Positions 43,344 through 54,691 of a stretch of DNA of 64,000 bases are shown here, piece by piece. Each line of letters opens with the position of its first letter. Position 1 is the stretch's first letter. Origin of the DNA: Desulfosediminicola flagellatus. GTDB taxonomy: Bacteria > Desulfobacterota > Desulfobulbia > Desulfobulbales > Desulfocapsaceae. Below the pieces are notes generated by a model. That model saw only the letters and a list, made by a program, of their open reading frames with translations. It had not been told where the DNA came from and did not search any database. The position numbers and the translations under genes were made by a program. The stretch spans positions 62,001-126,000 of the forward strand of contig NZ_CP050698.1 in NCBI RefSeq assembly GCF_005116655.2. Direction: 5' to 3'.

Positions 43344-45992
43344 ATGAATGGTAACGAAATACGCACACGGTTTTTAGAATATTTTGAGAAAAAGAATCAC
43401 ACACTGGTTGAGAGTTCCTCACTGGTTCCAAAAGATGATCCTACACTGTTGTTTGTAAATGCCGGTATGGTGCAGTTTAAAACGGTTTTTATGGGTGAGG
43501 ATAAACGTGATTACGTGAGAGCGGTAACCAGCCAGAAGTGTGTTCGTGCCGGTGGAAAGCATAATGATCTTGAAAATGTTGGTTACACCGCACGGCATCA
43601 TACATTTTTTGAGATGCTGGGTAATTTTTCATTCGGTGATTATTTCAAGGAAGATGCAATACGTTTTGCCTGGGAATTCCTGACAGTTGAGCTTGGACTT
43701 AATCCGAAGGACTTATGGGTTTCCATTTTTGACGATGATGACGAAGCTAACGAACTGTGGGAGAGAGTAGAGACTCTTCCTAAAGGTCGTATTGTCCGTA
43801 TGGGAGAAAAGGACAACTTTTGGGCAATGGGTGACACCGGACCATGCGGGCCGTGTTCAGAAATTCATATCGATCAGGGTGCAGAGGCCGGTTGCGGTAG
43901 TCCCGACTGTAAGCTTGGTTGCGATTGTGACAGGTTTCTAGAGTTGTGGAATCTCGTTTTTATGCAATTTAACCGCTCTGAAGACGGTACAATGACTCCT
44001 CTGCCTAAGCCAAGTATTGATACAGGTATGGGGCTGGAACGTGTTGCCGCTGTTTTACAGGGAAAGGTCAATAACTACGATTCTGATCTGTTTACTCCAA
44101 TAATGGCAAGGCTTGAGAGTTTGTCCGGCAAAAAGTACGGTCCTGTCGATTCGGTAAATATAGCAATGCGGGTTATTGCAGACCATGCACGGGCAACCGC
44201 TTTTCTTGTAGCTGATGGAGTGTTGCCATCAAACGAAGGGCGAGGATATGTTCTTCGCAGAATTATGCGGCGTGCGGTGCGTTATGGTAAAAATCTCGGC
44301 CTTGAGAAGCCCTTCCTTGAAGAGGTTACCCGTGAGGTCGTTTCCAGCATGTCCCATGCATATCCTCAGCTCAACGATGCAGCAACACTTCTTGTGAAAG
44401 TTGTGAATAACGAGGAAGAGAGGTTCAGGGAAACTCTTGAGCATGGTCTCCAGTTACTCGATGAAAAAATTGCTGAACTTGCAAATGTGGAGGAAAAAGT
44501 TATTGAAGGTGGTTTTATCTTTAAACTATACGACACCTTCGGTTTTCCATTTGATATTGTTCGAGATATCGCTCTTGAAAAAAATGTAGGATTTGATGAG
44601 CCGGGATTTCTTGCAGCAATGGAAGAGCAGCGTTCAAAATCGCGGGCCTCACGAAAAGGCGAAGGGGTTCGGCTTAAATCCAAAGGTGTAAAACAGATTG
44701 CTGATAAAGGATTGAGAACTGAGTTTACCGGTTACGATTCTCTTGTAGAAACAACGCTGGTGGAAGCGCTGATCAGTGATGAAGGCGAAATTGTTGAGGA
44801 ACTACAAGCTGGAAGCTCCGGACGTCTGTTTGTTACAAAAACACCATTTTACGCAGAGTCAGGCGGACAGCTTGGCGATCGTGGTGTTGCCACCTGGAAG
44901 GGCGGTATGGCCGAGATTACCAGTACTCAGAAAGAAGGGGATAACCTCGTCTTGAATGACATCACGGTCAAGGAAGGTGTCTTAACCGCCGGGCAGGAGG
45001 TAGAGTTGCAGGTTACGACATCAGAACGTCAATCGACTGCAGCAAACCACTCAGCCACCCATCTGTTGCAGGCAGCTCTTGTTTCTGTACTTGGTGACCA
45101 TGTTAAGCAATCGGGCTCTCTTGTTGGTCCTGACAGGCTCAGATTTGATTTCACCCATTTCTCACCATTGACTCCTGTAGAAATCGCAAAAATTGAAGAT
45201 CTCGTTAATCAGCAGATCAGAAATAATTATCCTGTTGATACAGCAGTATTAGCACGCGAAGACGCCATTCAGGGTGGAGCGACTGCTTTGTTTGGTGAGA
45301 AGTATGACGAAAATGTCCGGGTAGTTGCGATGGGCGGTTTTAGTAAAGAACTTTGCGGTGGAACTCACGTGAAGGCATCCGGTGATATCGGAGTTTTTAA
45401 AATTTTGTCAGAGGGTGGTATTGCTGCAGGCGTCCGCAGGATTGAGGCAATAGCCGGTAGTGAGGCATTTGAATATGTCCAGTCTGTATGTCGCAGGGAT
45501 CGTAAGCTCGGTGAGTTATTGAATGCCAAGGATAATGAAATTGTAACCAAAGTCGAATCAATCCTTGCTAACCAGAAGAAGCTTGAGAAGCAGGTTGCTG
45601 AGTTATCAGCGCAACTTGCTACATCCGATCTTGATACAATCCTTAAAGATACCGTTGATGTTGAAGGGGTAAGGGTACTCGCTGCAGAGATTCCACTGGA
45701 CAGCCCGAAGACTTTACGTGATGTTGGCGATAAGGTTCGGGACAATCTTGATTCAGGAGTTGCCGTTATAGGCGGGGTCATAAAAGGAAAGGTTGCCCTG
45801 CTTGCAATTGTCTCAAAAGATCTCACAGGAAAAATCAAAGCAGGTGCTGTTGTAAACGAGGTTGCACAGATTGTTGGCGGTAAAGGGGGCGGGCGACCTG
45901 ATATGGCTCAAGCTGGCGGTCCCATGGTGGATAAGCTGACGTATGCAATTAGTCAGGTCCCCGATCTCGTTGGTAAGCTGCTAAAAGGGTAG
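43344..45992 (+). CDS. alaS: Alanyl-tRNA synthetase
   Basis: AlaS charges tRNA-Ala. It has the N-terminal class II catalytic core (SSLVPKDDPTLLFVNAGM, FFEMLGNFSFGDYFK), the central tRNA-recognition region, the editing domain with NHSATHLLQAAL and FSKELCGGTHV, and a C-terminal C-Ala domain ending in GGRPDMAQAGG. ATG 43344 (882 residues) matches the family start (NGNEIRTRFLEYF); an in-frame ATG 18 codons upstream adds a basic leader not seen in relatives. The ribosome site is weak at both. A strong terminator follows. Confidence 0.95.
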   Translation: MNGNEIRTRFLEYFEKKNHTLVESSSLVPKDDPTLLFVNAGMVQFKTVFMGEDKRDYVRAVTSQKCVRAGGKHNDLENVGYTARHHTFFEMLGNFSFGDYFKEDAIRFAWEFLTVELGLNPKDLWVSIFDDDDEANELWERVETLPKGRIVRMGEKDNFWAMGDTGPCGPCSEIHIDQGAEAGCGSPDCKLGCDCDRFLELWNLVFMQFNRSEDGTMTPLPKPSIDTGMGLERVAAVLQGKVNNYDSDLFTPIMARLESLSGKKYGPVDSVNIAMRVIADHARATAFLVADGVLPSNEGRGYVLRRIMRRAVRYGKNLGLEKPFLEEVTREVVSSMSHAYPQLNDAATLLVKVVNNEEERFRETLEHGLQLLDEKIAELANVEEKVIEGGFIFKLYDTFGFPFDIVRDIALEKNVGFDEPGFLAAMEEQRSKSRASRKGEGVRLKSKGVKQIADKGLRTEFTGYDSLVETTLVEALISDEGEIVEELQAGSSGRLFVTKTPFYAESGGQLGDRGVATWKGGMAEITSTQKEGDNLVLNDITVKEGVLTAGQEVELQVTTSERQSTAANHSATHLLQAALVSVLGDHVKQSGSLVGPDRLRFDFTHFSPLTPVEIAKIEDLVNQQIRNNYPVDTAVLAREDAIQGGATALFGEKYDENVRVVAMGGFSKELCGGTHVKASGDIGVFKILSEGGIAAGVRRIEAIAGSEAFEYVQSVCRRDRKLGELLNAKDNEIVTKVESILANQKKLEKQVAELSAQLATSDLDTILKDTVDVEGVRVLAAEIPLDSPKTLRDVGDKVRDNLDSGVAVIGGVIKGKVALLAIVSKDLTGKIKAGAVVNEVAQIVGGKGGGRPDMAQAGGPMVDKLTYAISQVPDLVGKLLKG

Positions 45993-46002
45993 AAGAACAT
46001 TG

Positions 46003-46034
46003 AAAAACAGGTTTCCGCAGAGAAACCTGTTTTT
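46003..46034 (+). terminator. Terminator of alaS
   Basis: AAAAACAGGTTT and AAACCTGTTTTT pair perfectly around an 8-nt loop, 10 bp after the stop. Confidence 0.92.
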
Positions 46035-46109
46035 CGTTTTATGGCGTAAAGAGGGCTAACTCTTTCTGGTTTCAACTGAAAACGTGCCCGTGTAAAATCG
46101 ATAAAGTGG

Positions 46110-46138
46110 TTGACATAGACCCATATATACAGTAAGAA
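46110..46138 (+). promoter_or_regulatory. Possible promoter of the atpF'-atpC cluster
   Basis: TTGACA (46110-46115) and TAAGAA (46133-46138) are separated by 17 bp, in the 254-bp gap before the b' gene. The -10 box is poor, so the call is tentative. Confidence 0.35.
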
Positions 46139-46288
46139 TTTTTTGCTATTGTGAATGGTCGTTCAGTGTAAAATTGGAACGATTCTCTATTATTGATGTA
46201 CAGTTCGCCTTGGTCGCGGTCATCATTCAATTAATTGAATGTTAGTTTTTTTATTTTTCTTATCCAAGTTAATCGGGAGCTTAGTGAC

Positions 46289-46714
46289 ATGATTACGATG
46301 GACATTACTTTGGTGATTCAGATCATCAACATGTTTGTACTCATGTTTCTCCTCAATGGTGTTCTTTACAAGCCTGTAAAGAAGATCCTTAAGGAGAGAT
46401 CTGAAAAGCTGCAGGGGATGCAGGTGGATATCTCAGAATCTGAGACAAAAGCCAGGACCCGACAGGAAGAGGTCGATGCAAAAATGGCCAAGGCGTCTGG
46501 TAGGGCAAAGGCGGCACTTGACTCGGCTCGCGCTGAAGCGCAGGCTGCAGGCGATGCAAAACTAGCTGAAATCAAATCTGAGGCAGAGTCCAGCAAGGCT
46601 AAGCAACTTGTTGAGATTAAGTCTCAGATTGATGAAGCCAAGAAAGGTCTTCAGGCCAATCTTGATGGTTTTGCATCTGAAATGGCCGGTAAAATTTTGG
46701 GAAGGAGTCTCTAA
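46289..46714 (+). CDS. ATP synthase subunit b'
   Basis: A 141-residue peripheral-stalk subunit with one N-terminal membrane helix (ITLVIQIINMFVLMFLLNGV) and a long charged coiled coil with Ala/Glu/Lys repeats. The next gene encodes a second, different b, so the stalk is a heterodimer, as in other Desulfobacterota and cyanobacteria. ATG 46289 follows GGGAG; an upstream frame of 18 codons has no ribosome site. Confidence 0.88.
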   Translation: MITMDITLVIQIINMFVLMFLLNGVLYKPVKKILKERSEKLQGMQVDISESETKARTRQEEVDAKMAKASGRAKAALDSARAEAQAAGDAKLAEIKSEAESSKAKQLVEIKSQIDEAKKGLQANLDGFASEMAGKILGRSL

Positions 46715-46716
46715 CG

Positions 46717-47397
46717 ATGATAGGAGTGAAGCAAGCAACCAGGCTGACTATCCTGGTAATGGTTACACTTTGGTTTACCTTGTCTTCGGCAACTGTATGG
46801 GCTTCTTCTACACAGGCTACCCATGGTGAAGATCAGGCTGCGACACACGTTGTAGCTGCTGATTCGCACGGTGAGGCAGCGGCTGCTCATGGCGAAGTGG
46901 GCGGAAGTTTGTCTTCTGCAAAGTTGATGGATCTATTCTGGAGAGTCCTGAACTTTGCGGTTCTCGTAATTGGGTTGGTCTACTTTTGTGCTAAGCCTAT
47001 CGGTTCCGGTCTTGCTGGTCGTCAAAAACAGATTAAAGACGAGATAGAAGATTTAGAGGCCAGAAAAGCAGCAGCTGAAAAATCATATCAGGAGTTTGAG
47101 GCTAAGCTCGCAACAGTTGAAAAAGACATCGACAAAGTTGTGGATAAGGCTATCGCTCAGGCTCAGGTTGAAAAAGCGAAAATTATTGAAAAAGCTGAAC
47201 AGGCTGCAGAAGACATCAAGCGTCAGGCTGAAAGAACAATCCATAAAGAGATCATGGAAGCTAAACGTTACCTGAAGAATGATGTTGCAGACCAAGCCGC
47301 TGTGATGGCTGAAGAACTGATCGTGAAGAATCTCACTGATGCTGATCAAGTGAAGATTGTTGAAGATTATTTAGCTAAAGTGGGGGCCGTACAGTGA
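46717..47397 (+). CDS. atpF: ATP synthase subunit b, long form with cleavable-looking N-terminus
   Basis: A 226-residue b subunit. Residues 1-30 look like a signal peptide (basic start, hydrophobic LTILVMVTLWFTL, then SATVWASS). A short linker rich in His (five) and Ala follows to about residue 62, then a membrane helix (MDLFWRVLNFAVLVIGLVY) and a long charged coiled coil. It forms the stator with b' and delta. It overlaps atpH by 4 bp. Ordinary b subunits lack the signal-like and His-rich part. Confidence 0.9.
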   Translation: MIGVKQATRLTILVMVTLWFTLSSATVWASSTQATHGEDQAATHVVAADSHGEAAAAHGEVGGSLSSAKLMDLFWRVLNFAVLVIGLVYFCAKPIGSGLAGRQKQIKDEIEDLEARKAAAEKSYQEFEAKLATVEKDIDKVVDKAIAQAQVEKAKIIEKAEQAAEDIKRQAERTIHKEIMEAKRYLKNDVADQAAVMAEELIVKNLTDADQVKIVEDYLAKVGAVQ

Positions 47398-47939
47398 AAC
47401 AGACTATCCTTGCAAGAAGATACGCCAAGGCACTATTTGCGGTTGGTAAAGAGCGTGACACCTTTGAAGAATACAACGACACCCTTCAGGGAGTAGCAGA
47501 ACTTTATTCATCTACTCCTGAAGTAGCTGATGCGTTGACCAACCCACTCTACCCGATGGATATACGGGAAAAGGTCATGGCTGGAATGGTCGGCTCACTT
47601 GAAGTTGACAAAGTCATGGGAAATTTTCTGAATCTGCTGGTTCAGAAGTCGCGAGCTGAGATACTTCCGGAGATTGCGGAAGAATATAAGATCATGGTTG
47701 ATGATGAGAAAAACATCAGTCATGGCAGTGTTATTTCAGCAGTTGAACTTAGTGATGAATTACAAGCCAAGATTCAGGCAACACTTGAAAAGTTAACAGG
47801 CAAGAAAGTGGAACTTACAACCAGTGTGGATCCGTCCATTATCGGCGGGGTGATCGCAAAGGTAGGCGATCTGGTACTGGATGGGAGTATTAAAGCACAG
47901 CTTGCAGGTTTAAAAGATTCCATTAAGGGGAGAGAATAG
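47394..47939 (+). CDS. atpH: ATP synthase subunit delta
   Basis: A 181-residue delta subunit linking the stalk to the top of F1. The N-terminus LARRYAKALFAVGKE and the C-terminal VDPSIIGGVIAKVGDLVLDGSI are the family marks. It starts with GTG inside the atpF stop, so translation is coupled, and atpA starts immediately after its stop codon. Confidence 0.94.
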   Translation: MKQTILARRYAKALFAVGKERDTFEEYNDTLQGVAELYSSTPEVADALTNPLYPMDIREKVMAGMVGSLEVDKVMGNFLNLLVQKSRAEILPEIAEEYKIMVDDEKNISHGSVISAVELSDELQAKIQATLEKLTGKKVELTTSVDPSIIGGVIAKVGDLVLDGSIKAQLAGLKDSIKGRE

Positions 47940-49463
47940 ATGCAGATTAAAGCCGAAGAAATCAGTCAGATTATCAAAGACCAGATTGGTGAGTACGAAA
48001 CAAGTATTGACCTGAACGAGACCGGAACCGTTATCTCTGTTGGTGATGGTATTGCTCGTGTTTATGGTGTTCAGAATTGTATGGCTATGGAGCTTCTTGA
48101 GTTTCCTGGCGGTATTATGGGCCTTGCACTGAACCTTGAAGAAGATAACGTTGGTTGTGCTGTACTTGGTAACGTTTCAGGAATTAAAGAAGGCGACATC
48201 GTAAAGCGTACAGGAAAGATCGCTGAAGTTCCTGTTGGTCCAGAGATGGAAGGTCGTGTTGTTGATGCTATTGGTGCACCGATTGACGGACAGGGACCAA
48301 TCAATGCTGCTCTGAGTTCTAAAATTGAGGTTCTGGCTCCTGGTGTTATCGCTCGTAAAGGTGTTCATGAACCATGTTACACAGGTGCTAAAGCTGTTGA
48401 TGCTATGACTCCTGTTGGTCGTGGTCAGCGTGAGCTCGTAATTGGCGATCGTCAGATCGGTAAGACCTCTCTTTGTGTTGATGCTATCATCGCTCAGAAA
48501 AATACTGACGTACATTGTATCTACGTTGCTGTTGGTCAGAAAAAATCTACTGTTGCCCTGGTTGTTGAAGCTCTTAGGAAGCATGGCGCAATGGAGTACA
48601 CAACAGTTGTTGCAGCGTGTGCATCTGATCCTGCTCCAATGCAGTACATCGCACCTTTCGCTGGTTGTTCCATGGGTGAGTATTTCCGTGACAACGGAAA
48701 ACATGCTCTGATTATCTATGATGATCTTTCTAAGCAGGCTGTTGCATATCGTGAGCTTTCACTGCTCCTCAGACGTCCACCAGGACGTGAAGCATATCCT
48801 GGAGATATTTTCTTCAACCATTCTCGTCTTCTTGAGCGTGCTTCCAAAGTTAATGATGAGCTTGGTGCTGGTTCTCTGACCGCTCTTCCGATCATTGAAA
48901 CACAGGCTGGTGACGTTTCTGCATTTATTCCAACCAACGTTATTTCTATTACTGATGGTCAGGTTTACCTTGAGCCAAACCTTTTCTTCTCCGGTGTACG
49001 TCCTGCAATTAACGTAGGTCTTTCTGTATCCCGTGTTGGTGGTTCTGCACAGTGTAAAGCTATGAAGCAGGTTGCTGGTACCCTTCGTCTTGATCTTGCT
49101 CAGTATCGTGAACTTGCAGCTTTTGCTGCATTCGGTTCTGATCTTGATGCAGCAACTCAGGCAAAACTTACTCGTGGCGAGCGTCTTGTTGAGATCTTGA
49201 AGCAGCCTCAGTATCAGCCACTTTCAATGGAGAAGCAGGTTACTATCATTTACGCTGGTTCTAATGGCTATCTTGATACACTTCCAGTTGACAGTCTTGC
49301 TGAGTATGAGCAGGAACTGTTTAACTATATTGAGTCTAATGAGCCTTCAATTTTCTCTGATCTTACAGAAGAGCAGGCATTCACTGATCCGATTAAGGAA
49401 AAACTCAATAAAGTGCTGACCAGCTTTGGTGATACTTTCAAGGCAACAAAAGGTCTTAACTAA
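47940..49463 (+). CDS. atpA: ATP synthase subunit alpha
   Basis: The non-catalytic nucleotide-binding subunit of F1, 507 residues. It has the P-loop [10 protein letters not shown] near residue 168, the [24 protein letters not shown] segment (C-terminal signature begins [14 protein letters not shown]). Codon choice is strongly biased to GGT, GCT, GTT and CGT. The start ATG abuts the atpH stop. Confidence 0.98.
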   Translation: MQIKAEEISQIIKDQIGEYETSIDLNETGTVISVGDGIARVYGVQNCMAMELLEFPGGIMGLALNLEEDNVGCAVLGNVSGIKEGDIVKRTGKIAEVPVGPEMEGRVVDAIGAPIDGQGPINAALSSKIEVLAPGVIARKGVHEPCYTGAKAVDAMTPVGRGQRELVIGDRQIGKTSLCVDAIIAQKNTDVHCIYVAVGQKKSTVALVVEALRKHGAMEYTTVVAACASDPAPMQYIAPFAGCSMGEYFRDNGKHALIIYDDLSKQAVAYRELSLLLRRPPGREAYPGDIFFNHSRLLERASKVNDELGAGSLTALPIIETQAGDVSAFIPTNVISITDGQVYLEPNLFFSGVRPAINVGLSVSRVGGSAQCKAMKQVAGTLRLDLAQYRELAAFAAFGSDLDAATQAKLTRGERLVEILKQPQYQPLSMEKQVTIIYAGSNGYLDTLPVDSLAEYEQELFNYIESNEPSIFSDLTEEQAFTDPIKEKLNKVLTSFGDTFKATKGLN

Positions 49464-49481
49464 TACAGATAGGTACCGAAT

Positions 49482-50357
49482 ATGCCGAGTTTAAAAGAAG
49501 TTAAAACAAAGATCACGGGTGTCAAAAAGACATCCCAGATCACCAAAGCCATGAACATGGTTGCCGCCGCAAGATTGCGTGGTGCCCAGGATAAAATGGA
49601 AGCGTTTCGTCCATATACGTCCAAGTTCAATGAGGCTATGTCCAATTTGTCAGGAGGTGCAAACCCTGATCAGTTTCCACTCATGGAGAACCGTGAGGTA
49701 AAAACTGTAGAACTTGTGGTTGTCACTTCTGATCGAGGATTGTGTGGTTCCTTTAATGCAAACATCATCAAGCGGGTCGAAAAGATGATGGCAGCATACG
49801 AAGCAGAAGGAAAAACAGTAAGCCTCGTCTGTGTAGGAAAAAAAGGTTATCAAATTCTTAAGAAAACAGGCAAGGTTCGCAAATTCTATAGCGATATTAT
49901 GTCGAGTTTTCAGATGTTTAATGCTAGAGAAATTGCAACTGATATAGCAGACAATTTCTTGAAAGGCGGATCTGATAAAGTTGAAGTGGTTTTCAGCAAA
50001 TTTAGATCAGTAGCATCCCAGATAGCCACCGTCGCACCTATGTTGCCTGTTCAGCCTATTGAGAACACTGAAGAGGTTGAGGCATCAAGTAGCAGCTCCG
50101 GCGACTACATTTATGAACCTTCAGAAGAAGAAATCATGGATGTACTGCAGCCGCTCTATCTTAATGTTGTTGTGTATGCTGCAATGCTTGAGGTAGGTGC
50201 TGGTGAGCATGCTGCCCGAATGACCGCGATGGATAATGCAACCAATGCATGTAAGGATATCGTTGAAAACCTGACAGTAGTCTACAATAAGGCACGTCAG
50301 GCTGCGGTTACGAACGAACTTATGGATATCGTGGGCGGCGCAGAAGCCCTGAAATAA
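49482..50357 (+). CDS. atpG: ATP synthase subunit gamma
   Basis: The 291-residue rotor shaft. The N-terminal helix VKTKITGVKKTSQITKAMNMV and the C-terminal helix AARMTAMDNATNAC with NKARQAAVTNELMDIVGGA are the coiled-coil pair that turns inside alpha3beta3. TSDRGLCGSFNANI is the core signature. It starts 18 bp after atpA. Confidence 0.97.
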   Translation: MPSLKEVKTKITGVKKTSQITKAMNMVAAARLRGAQDKMEAFRPYTSKFNEAMSNLSGGANPDQFPLMENREVKTVELVVVTSDRGLCGSFNANIIKRVEKMMAAYEAEGKTVSLVCVGKKGYQILKKTGKVRKFYSDIMSSFQMFNAREIATDIADNFLKGGSDKVEVVFSKFRSVASQIATVAPMLPVQPIENTEEVEASSSSSGDYIYEPSEEEIMDVLQPLYLNVVVYAAMLEVGAGEHAARMTAMDNATNACKDIVENLTVVYNKARQAAVTNELMDIVGGAEALK

Positions 50358-50399
50358 TTTTTTGACTATACAGATAATTTATACTTTTAGGAGGGGTAA

Positions 50400-51818
<1,419 letters not shown>

Positions 51819-51850
51819 ATTTCCAATCATCTAATAGAGAGGTCAATCCG

Positions 51851-52261
51851 ATGGCAGAACTGATTAGACTAGAAGTTGTTACACCTACAGGAGCAGTTGT
51901 TAACGATGATGTTGAAATCGTTAACGCGCCTGGTTATGGTGGCGACTTTGGTGTACTGGCAAATCATGCTCCGTTTTTGTCTACAATTAAAATCGGCACG
52001 TTGACCTACGAGAAAGATAAAAGCCGAAGTGCGCTGATGATTAGCGGTGGTTTTTGTGAAGTATCGAACAATAAGATTACTTTTCTTGTTGAAAGTGCCG
52101 AATTTGGTGGAGACATTGATGTCGATAGAGCTATGAAGGCGAAAGAGAGGGCAGAAAAACGCCTTGCTCAGGCGTCAGCTCACGACGATAACTTAAACCT
52201 GACGCGAGCTGAAGCAGCATTACAGCGTGCGTTGGCAAGACTTAAGACCGCTAAATTGTAA
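51851..52261 (+). CDS. atpC: ATP synthase subunit epsilon
   Basis: A 136-residue central-stalk subunit that couples rotation and can inhibit hydrolysis. The beta sandwich has [19 protein letters not shown] and the C-terminal helical hairpin has [18 protein letters not shown]. It ends the cluster, followed by a strong terminator. Confidence 0.95.
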   Translation: MAELIRLEVVTPTGAVVNDDVEIVNAPGYGGDFGVLANHAPFLSTIKIGTLTYEKDKSRSALMISGGFCEVSNNKITFLVESAEFGGDIDVDRAMKAKERAEKRLAQASAHDDNLNLTRAEAALQRALARLKTAKL

Positions 52262-52290
52262 TATTTACTAGCTGATTATGTCTTAGTATT

Positions 52291-52328
52291 AAGAGGCTAC
52301 CCTTATAAGGGTAGCCTCTTTTTTTTTG
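52291..52328 (+). terminator. Terminator of the atpF'-atpC cluster
   Basis: AAGAGGCTACCCT and AGGGTAGCCTCTT pair perfectly around a TATA loop, followed by a run of Ts. The 203 bp beyond it, up to the amidase gene, holds nothing recognisable. Confidence 0.95.
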
Positions 52329-52531
52329 ACTATTTTTCATTGAAAAACACATGTGTTTTACTGAAACTGGAATAACAATTTGTGGACCAGAAGAATACTT
52401 ACGTTATTTTGTCGACAGCTACGACATCACAACACGTAATGAGTGTCTTGCATGACTGTCAAATATCGATGAATAGCGGAGATTGTAACTGTAGCGTTGG
52501 GAGAAAAGAGGCGAAAAATAAGGGAGGAACG

Positions 52532-54364
52532 TCAATATGTCTGCATGCTAACGCTTGTAGTATTTGTGTTAATGTATTTCCTGATTCCAATTGAAATTTT
52601 TTGGGCAAGCTCATTGATAAAATGCTGGGATTCAAGATTCTTAGCATCATTTTCGTTGCTGATGAATGCTATTTCTAGAAGAATGGCTGGCATTTCAGCA
52701 CCTATCAGGACGTAGAATGGAGCTTGTTTTACGCCAAGGTTTCGTATATCACCAAATGAATTGTCTGATAGTCCTGAAATTATAGAGTTATGCACTTGAT
52801 TTGCCAGGCGCGATGACTCATTGATTTTCGAATTTTTCATGATATCAGAAAGAATATCCTGGAGGTCACTCATTTGATGTGTAGATGTTGCATTTTCTCT
52901 GGCGGCAACACGCATTGCTTCAGCATTTGTACTTAGATTCAGGAAGTAGGTCTCAACCCCTCTGACAGTAGGAGATGGGTGTGCATTTATATGAAGCGAT
53001 ATAAACAGGTCTGCTCCTTCGGTATTTGCAATGGCGGTACGTTCTTCAAGTGTTATGAAGCTGTCATTATCCCGGGTCAGCAAGACTTCACATCCAAGTT
53101 GATTCTCCAGCACAGGCTTGAGTTTTTTGGCGAGCCCAAGAACAATATCTTTCTCTTTTAGACCATTTGCCATTGCACCAGGATCTTTACCGCCATGGCC
53201 TGGATCCAGTACTATTTTTTTTACGCCAAGGCCGAGTTGCTGGGCGAGTGATAATACTGGGTCATTGGAAATTAGAGTTTTTGATTGTGTCTTTCTAATA
53301 ATTCCGTCATTTGATCGAACCCGGAACTTCTTTTGCTCATGCAAAACGACAGTACCTTCTGAACGAGTATCCTGGATTATCTTAATAGGAGTGTTCGAAG
53401 GGGGCAGCTTTTTGATTTGTGCTTGCTGATCTGTTGATTTTCCACGAACATCAATTACCACACGAAATGGATCCGGAAGGCTATAAATTTTATAGCTATC
53501 AATACTTTCAATATCAAGCACAACCCTGACCGTGTCTTTACTGAATTGTCCTGTCCTGATGCGTTTAAGCAGACCATCTTCTATGGGTACCGGAGCCCTG
53601 TATTGTGGCTCTATATAGCTCTCATGAAAATCGACATATAACCTGCGAGGAGTATTTTCAGTTACCTTGAGAAGTTTTTCCTTATAGTTTACGGGACCTG
53701 AAGCCATGATAACCACACGGGAATAATCAGATGATGACCAATACTTTACGGGGAGTACATAGTTAAGTTTACTGAGATTTGAACTCCCAACCATTTCTTT
53801 TGGCAGTGCAATGTCGTGATCTGTTGATAATTGCTTCATTTGGTCTGCAGCCTGTGCATGCATATCGCCGGATGGGTAGTCCTGTATGACTTTAATGAAG
53901 TTATTTGCAGCTAACTGTGGATTTGGTCTGTCAGTAAGATAAATCAAGCCTATAGCATAATAGGCATCGTCAGCCAGCTTATGATCGGGGAATAGTCGGG
54001 CAGCATCTTTGTAATAGCCAATAGACTCATCTAATGCTGAATCCTGCTTGAATCGATGAAACATTTGGTTATTGAGGCGTCCGAGCATATACAGGCAAGC
54101 GGCAGCTTGCGGAGACTTAGGACTTGCCAGGTAAATTCTTCTAAAGTTCTGTGCGCCCTTTTCCCAGTTAATCTCTTTTTGGGCTAACTGTTCATTGGTA
54201 ATCAATTCGTTGAGGTAGAATTTTGCCTGATCGTAGCGCTTATCAAGAGATGGCATATCTTCACCAATAGCCAACGCGATGTTTATTTGAAAGCATTGAA
54301 ATGCAACAAGAAAAACAAAGGTAGTGAGGATGAATATTGTTGACTGTGAAGGCTTTTTAATCAT
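52532..54364 (-). CDS. N-acetylmuramoyl-L-alanine amidase with TPR and AMIN domains
   Basis: A 610-residue periplasmic cell-wall amidase that cuts peptide from glycan during septum splitting. A signal peptide (KKPSQSTIFILTTFVFLVAFQ) is followed by a TPR-like region to about residue 200, an AMIN-type domain (residues about 210-330, YVLPVKYWSSSDYSRVVI) and an Amidase_3 domain from about residue 390. The zinc ligands are VLDPGHGGKDPGA, the Glu in KEKDIVLG, and SLHINAHP. ATG 54364 is used; a TTG precedes it by one codon. The TPR part is unusual for AmiC, which otherwise fits. Confidence 0.9.
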   Translation of the reverse strand: MIKKPSQSTIFILTTFVFLVAFQCFQINIALAIGEDMPSLDKRYDQAKFYLNELITNEQLAQKEINWEKGAQNFRRIYLASPKSPQAAACLYMLGRLNNQMFHRFKQDSALDESIGYYKDAARLFPDHKLADDAYYAIGLIYLTDRPNPQLAANNFIKVIQDYPSGDMHAQAADQMKQLSTDHDIALPKEMVGSSNLSKLNYVLPVKYWSSSDYSRVVIMASGPVNYKEKLLKVTENTPRRLYVDFHESYIEPQYRAPVPIEDGLLKRIRTGQFSKDTVRVVLDIESIDSYKIYSLPDPFRVVIDVRGKSTDQQAQIKKLPPSNTPIKIIQDTRSEGTVVLHEQKKFRVRSNDGIIRKTQSKTLISNDPVLSLAQQLGLGVKKIVLDPGHGGKDPGAMANGLKEKDIVLGLAKKLKPVLENQLGCEVLLTRDNDSFITLEERTAIANTEGADLFISLHINAHPSPTVRGVETYFLNLSTNAEAMRVAARENATSTHQMSDLQDILSDIMKNSKINESSRLANQVHNSIISGLSDNSFGDIRNLGVKQAPFYVLIGAEMPAILLEIAFISNENDAKNLESQHFINELAQKISIGIRKYINTNTTSVSMQTY

Positions 54365-54506
54365 CAAGAAGTATGTGAGATATTTATCAGGTTTCTCAGC
54401 TCAATTAGAATCGCTGAAGGTTGGGGGAGAGCGTAAAAATGAAAGGTCTCTCAGTATTGTATAAGTAGTATTGAATATACAAAAAAGCGGAATGTATGGC
54501 AAAGTA

Positions 54507-54545
54507 AAAGGGCTGACGACTACTTAAGAAATAATCGACAGCCCT
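54507..54545 (-). terminator. Terminator of mutS
   Basis: AGGGCTGACGA and TCGACAGCCCT pair with one mismatch, and on the minus strand the stem is followed by TTTTAC. The rest of the 327-bp gap (54365-54691) contains no recognisable gene. Confidence 0.65.
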
Positions 54546-54691
54546 GCAGATTGTGCGTGATCCGTGAAAAACAATACAACGGACTGAGTCCTTTTACCTT
54601 TAGCCTAAGTCCTGCTTTCATTCTATGCAGAATGCTGGAAAAGCAAAAGATTTGGCAAAGAAAAATGAGAATATATCAGTAATAGACCGTG

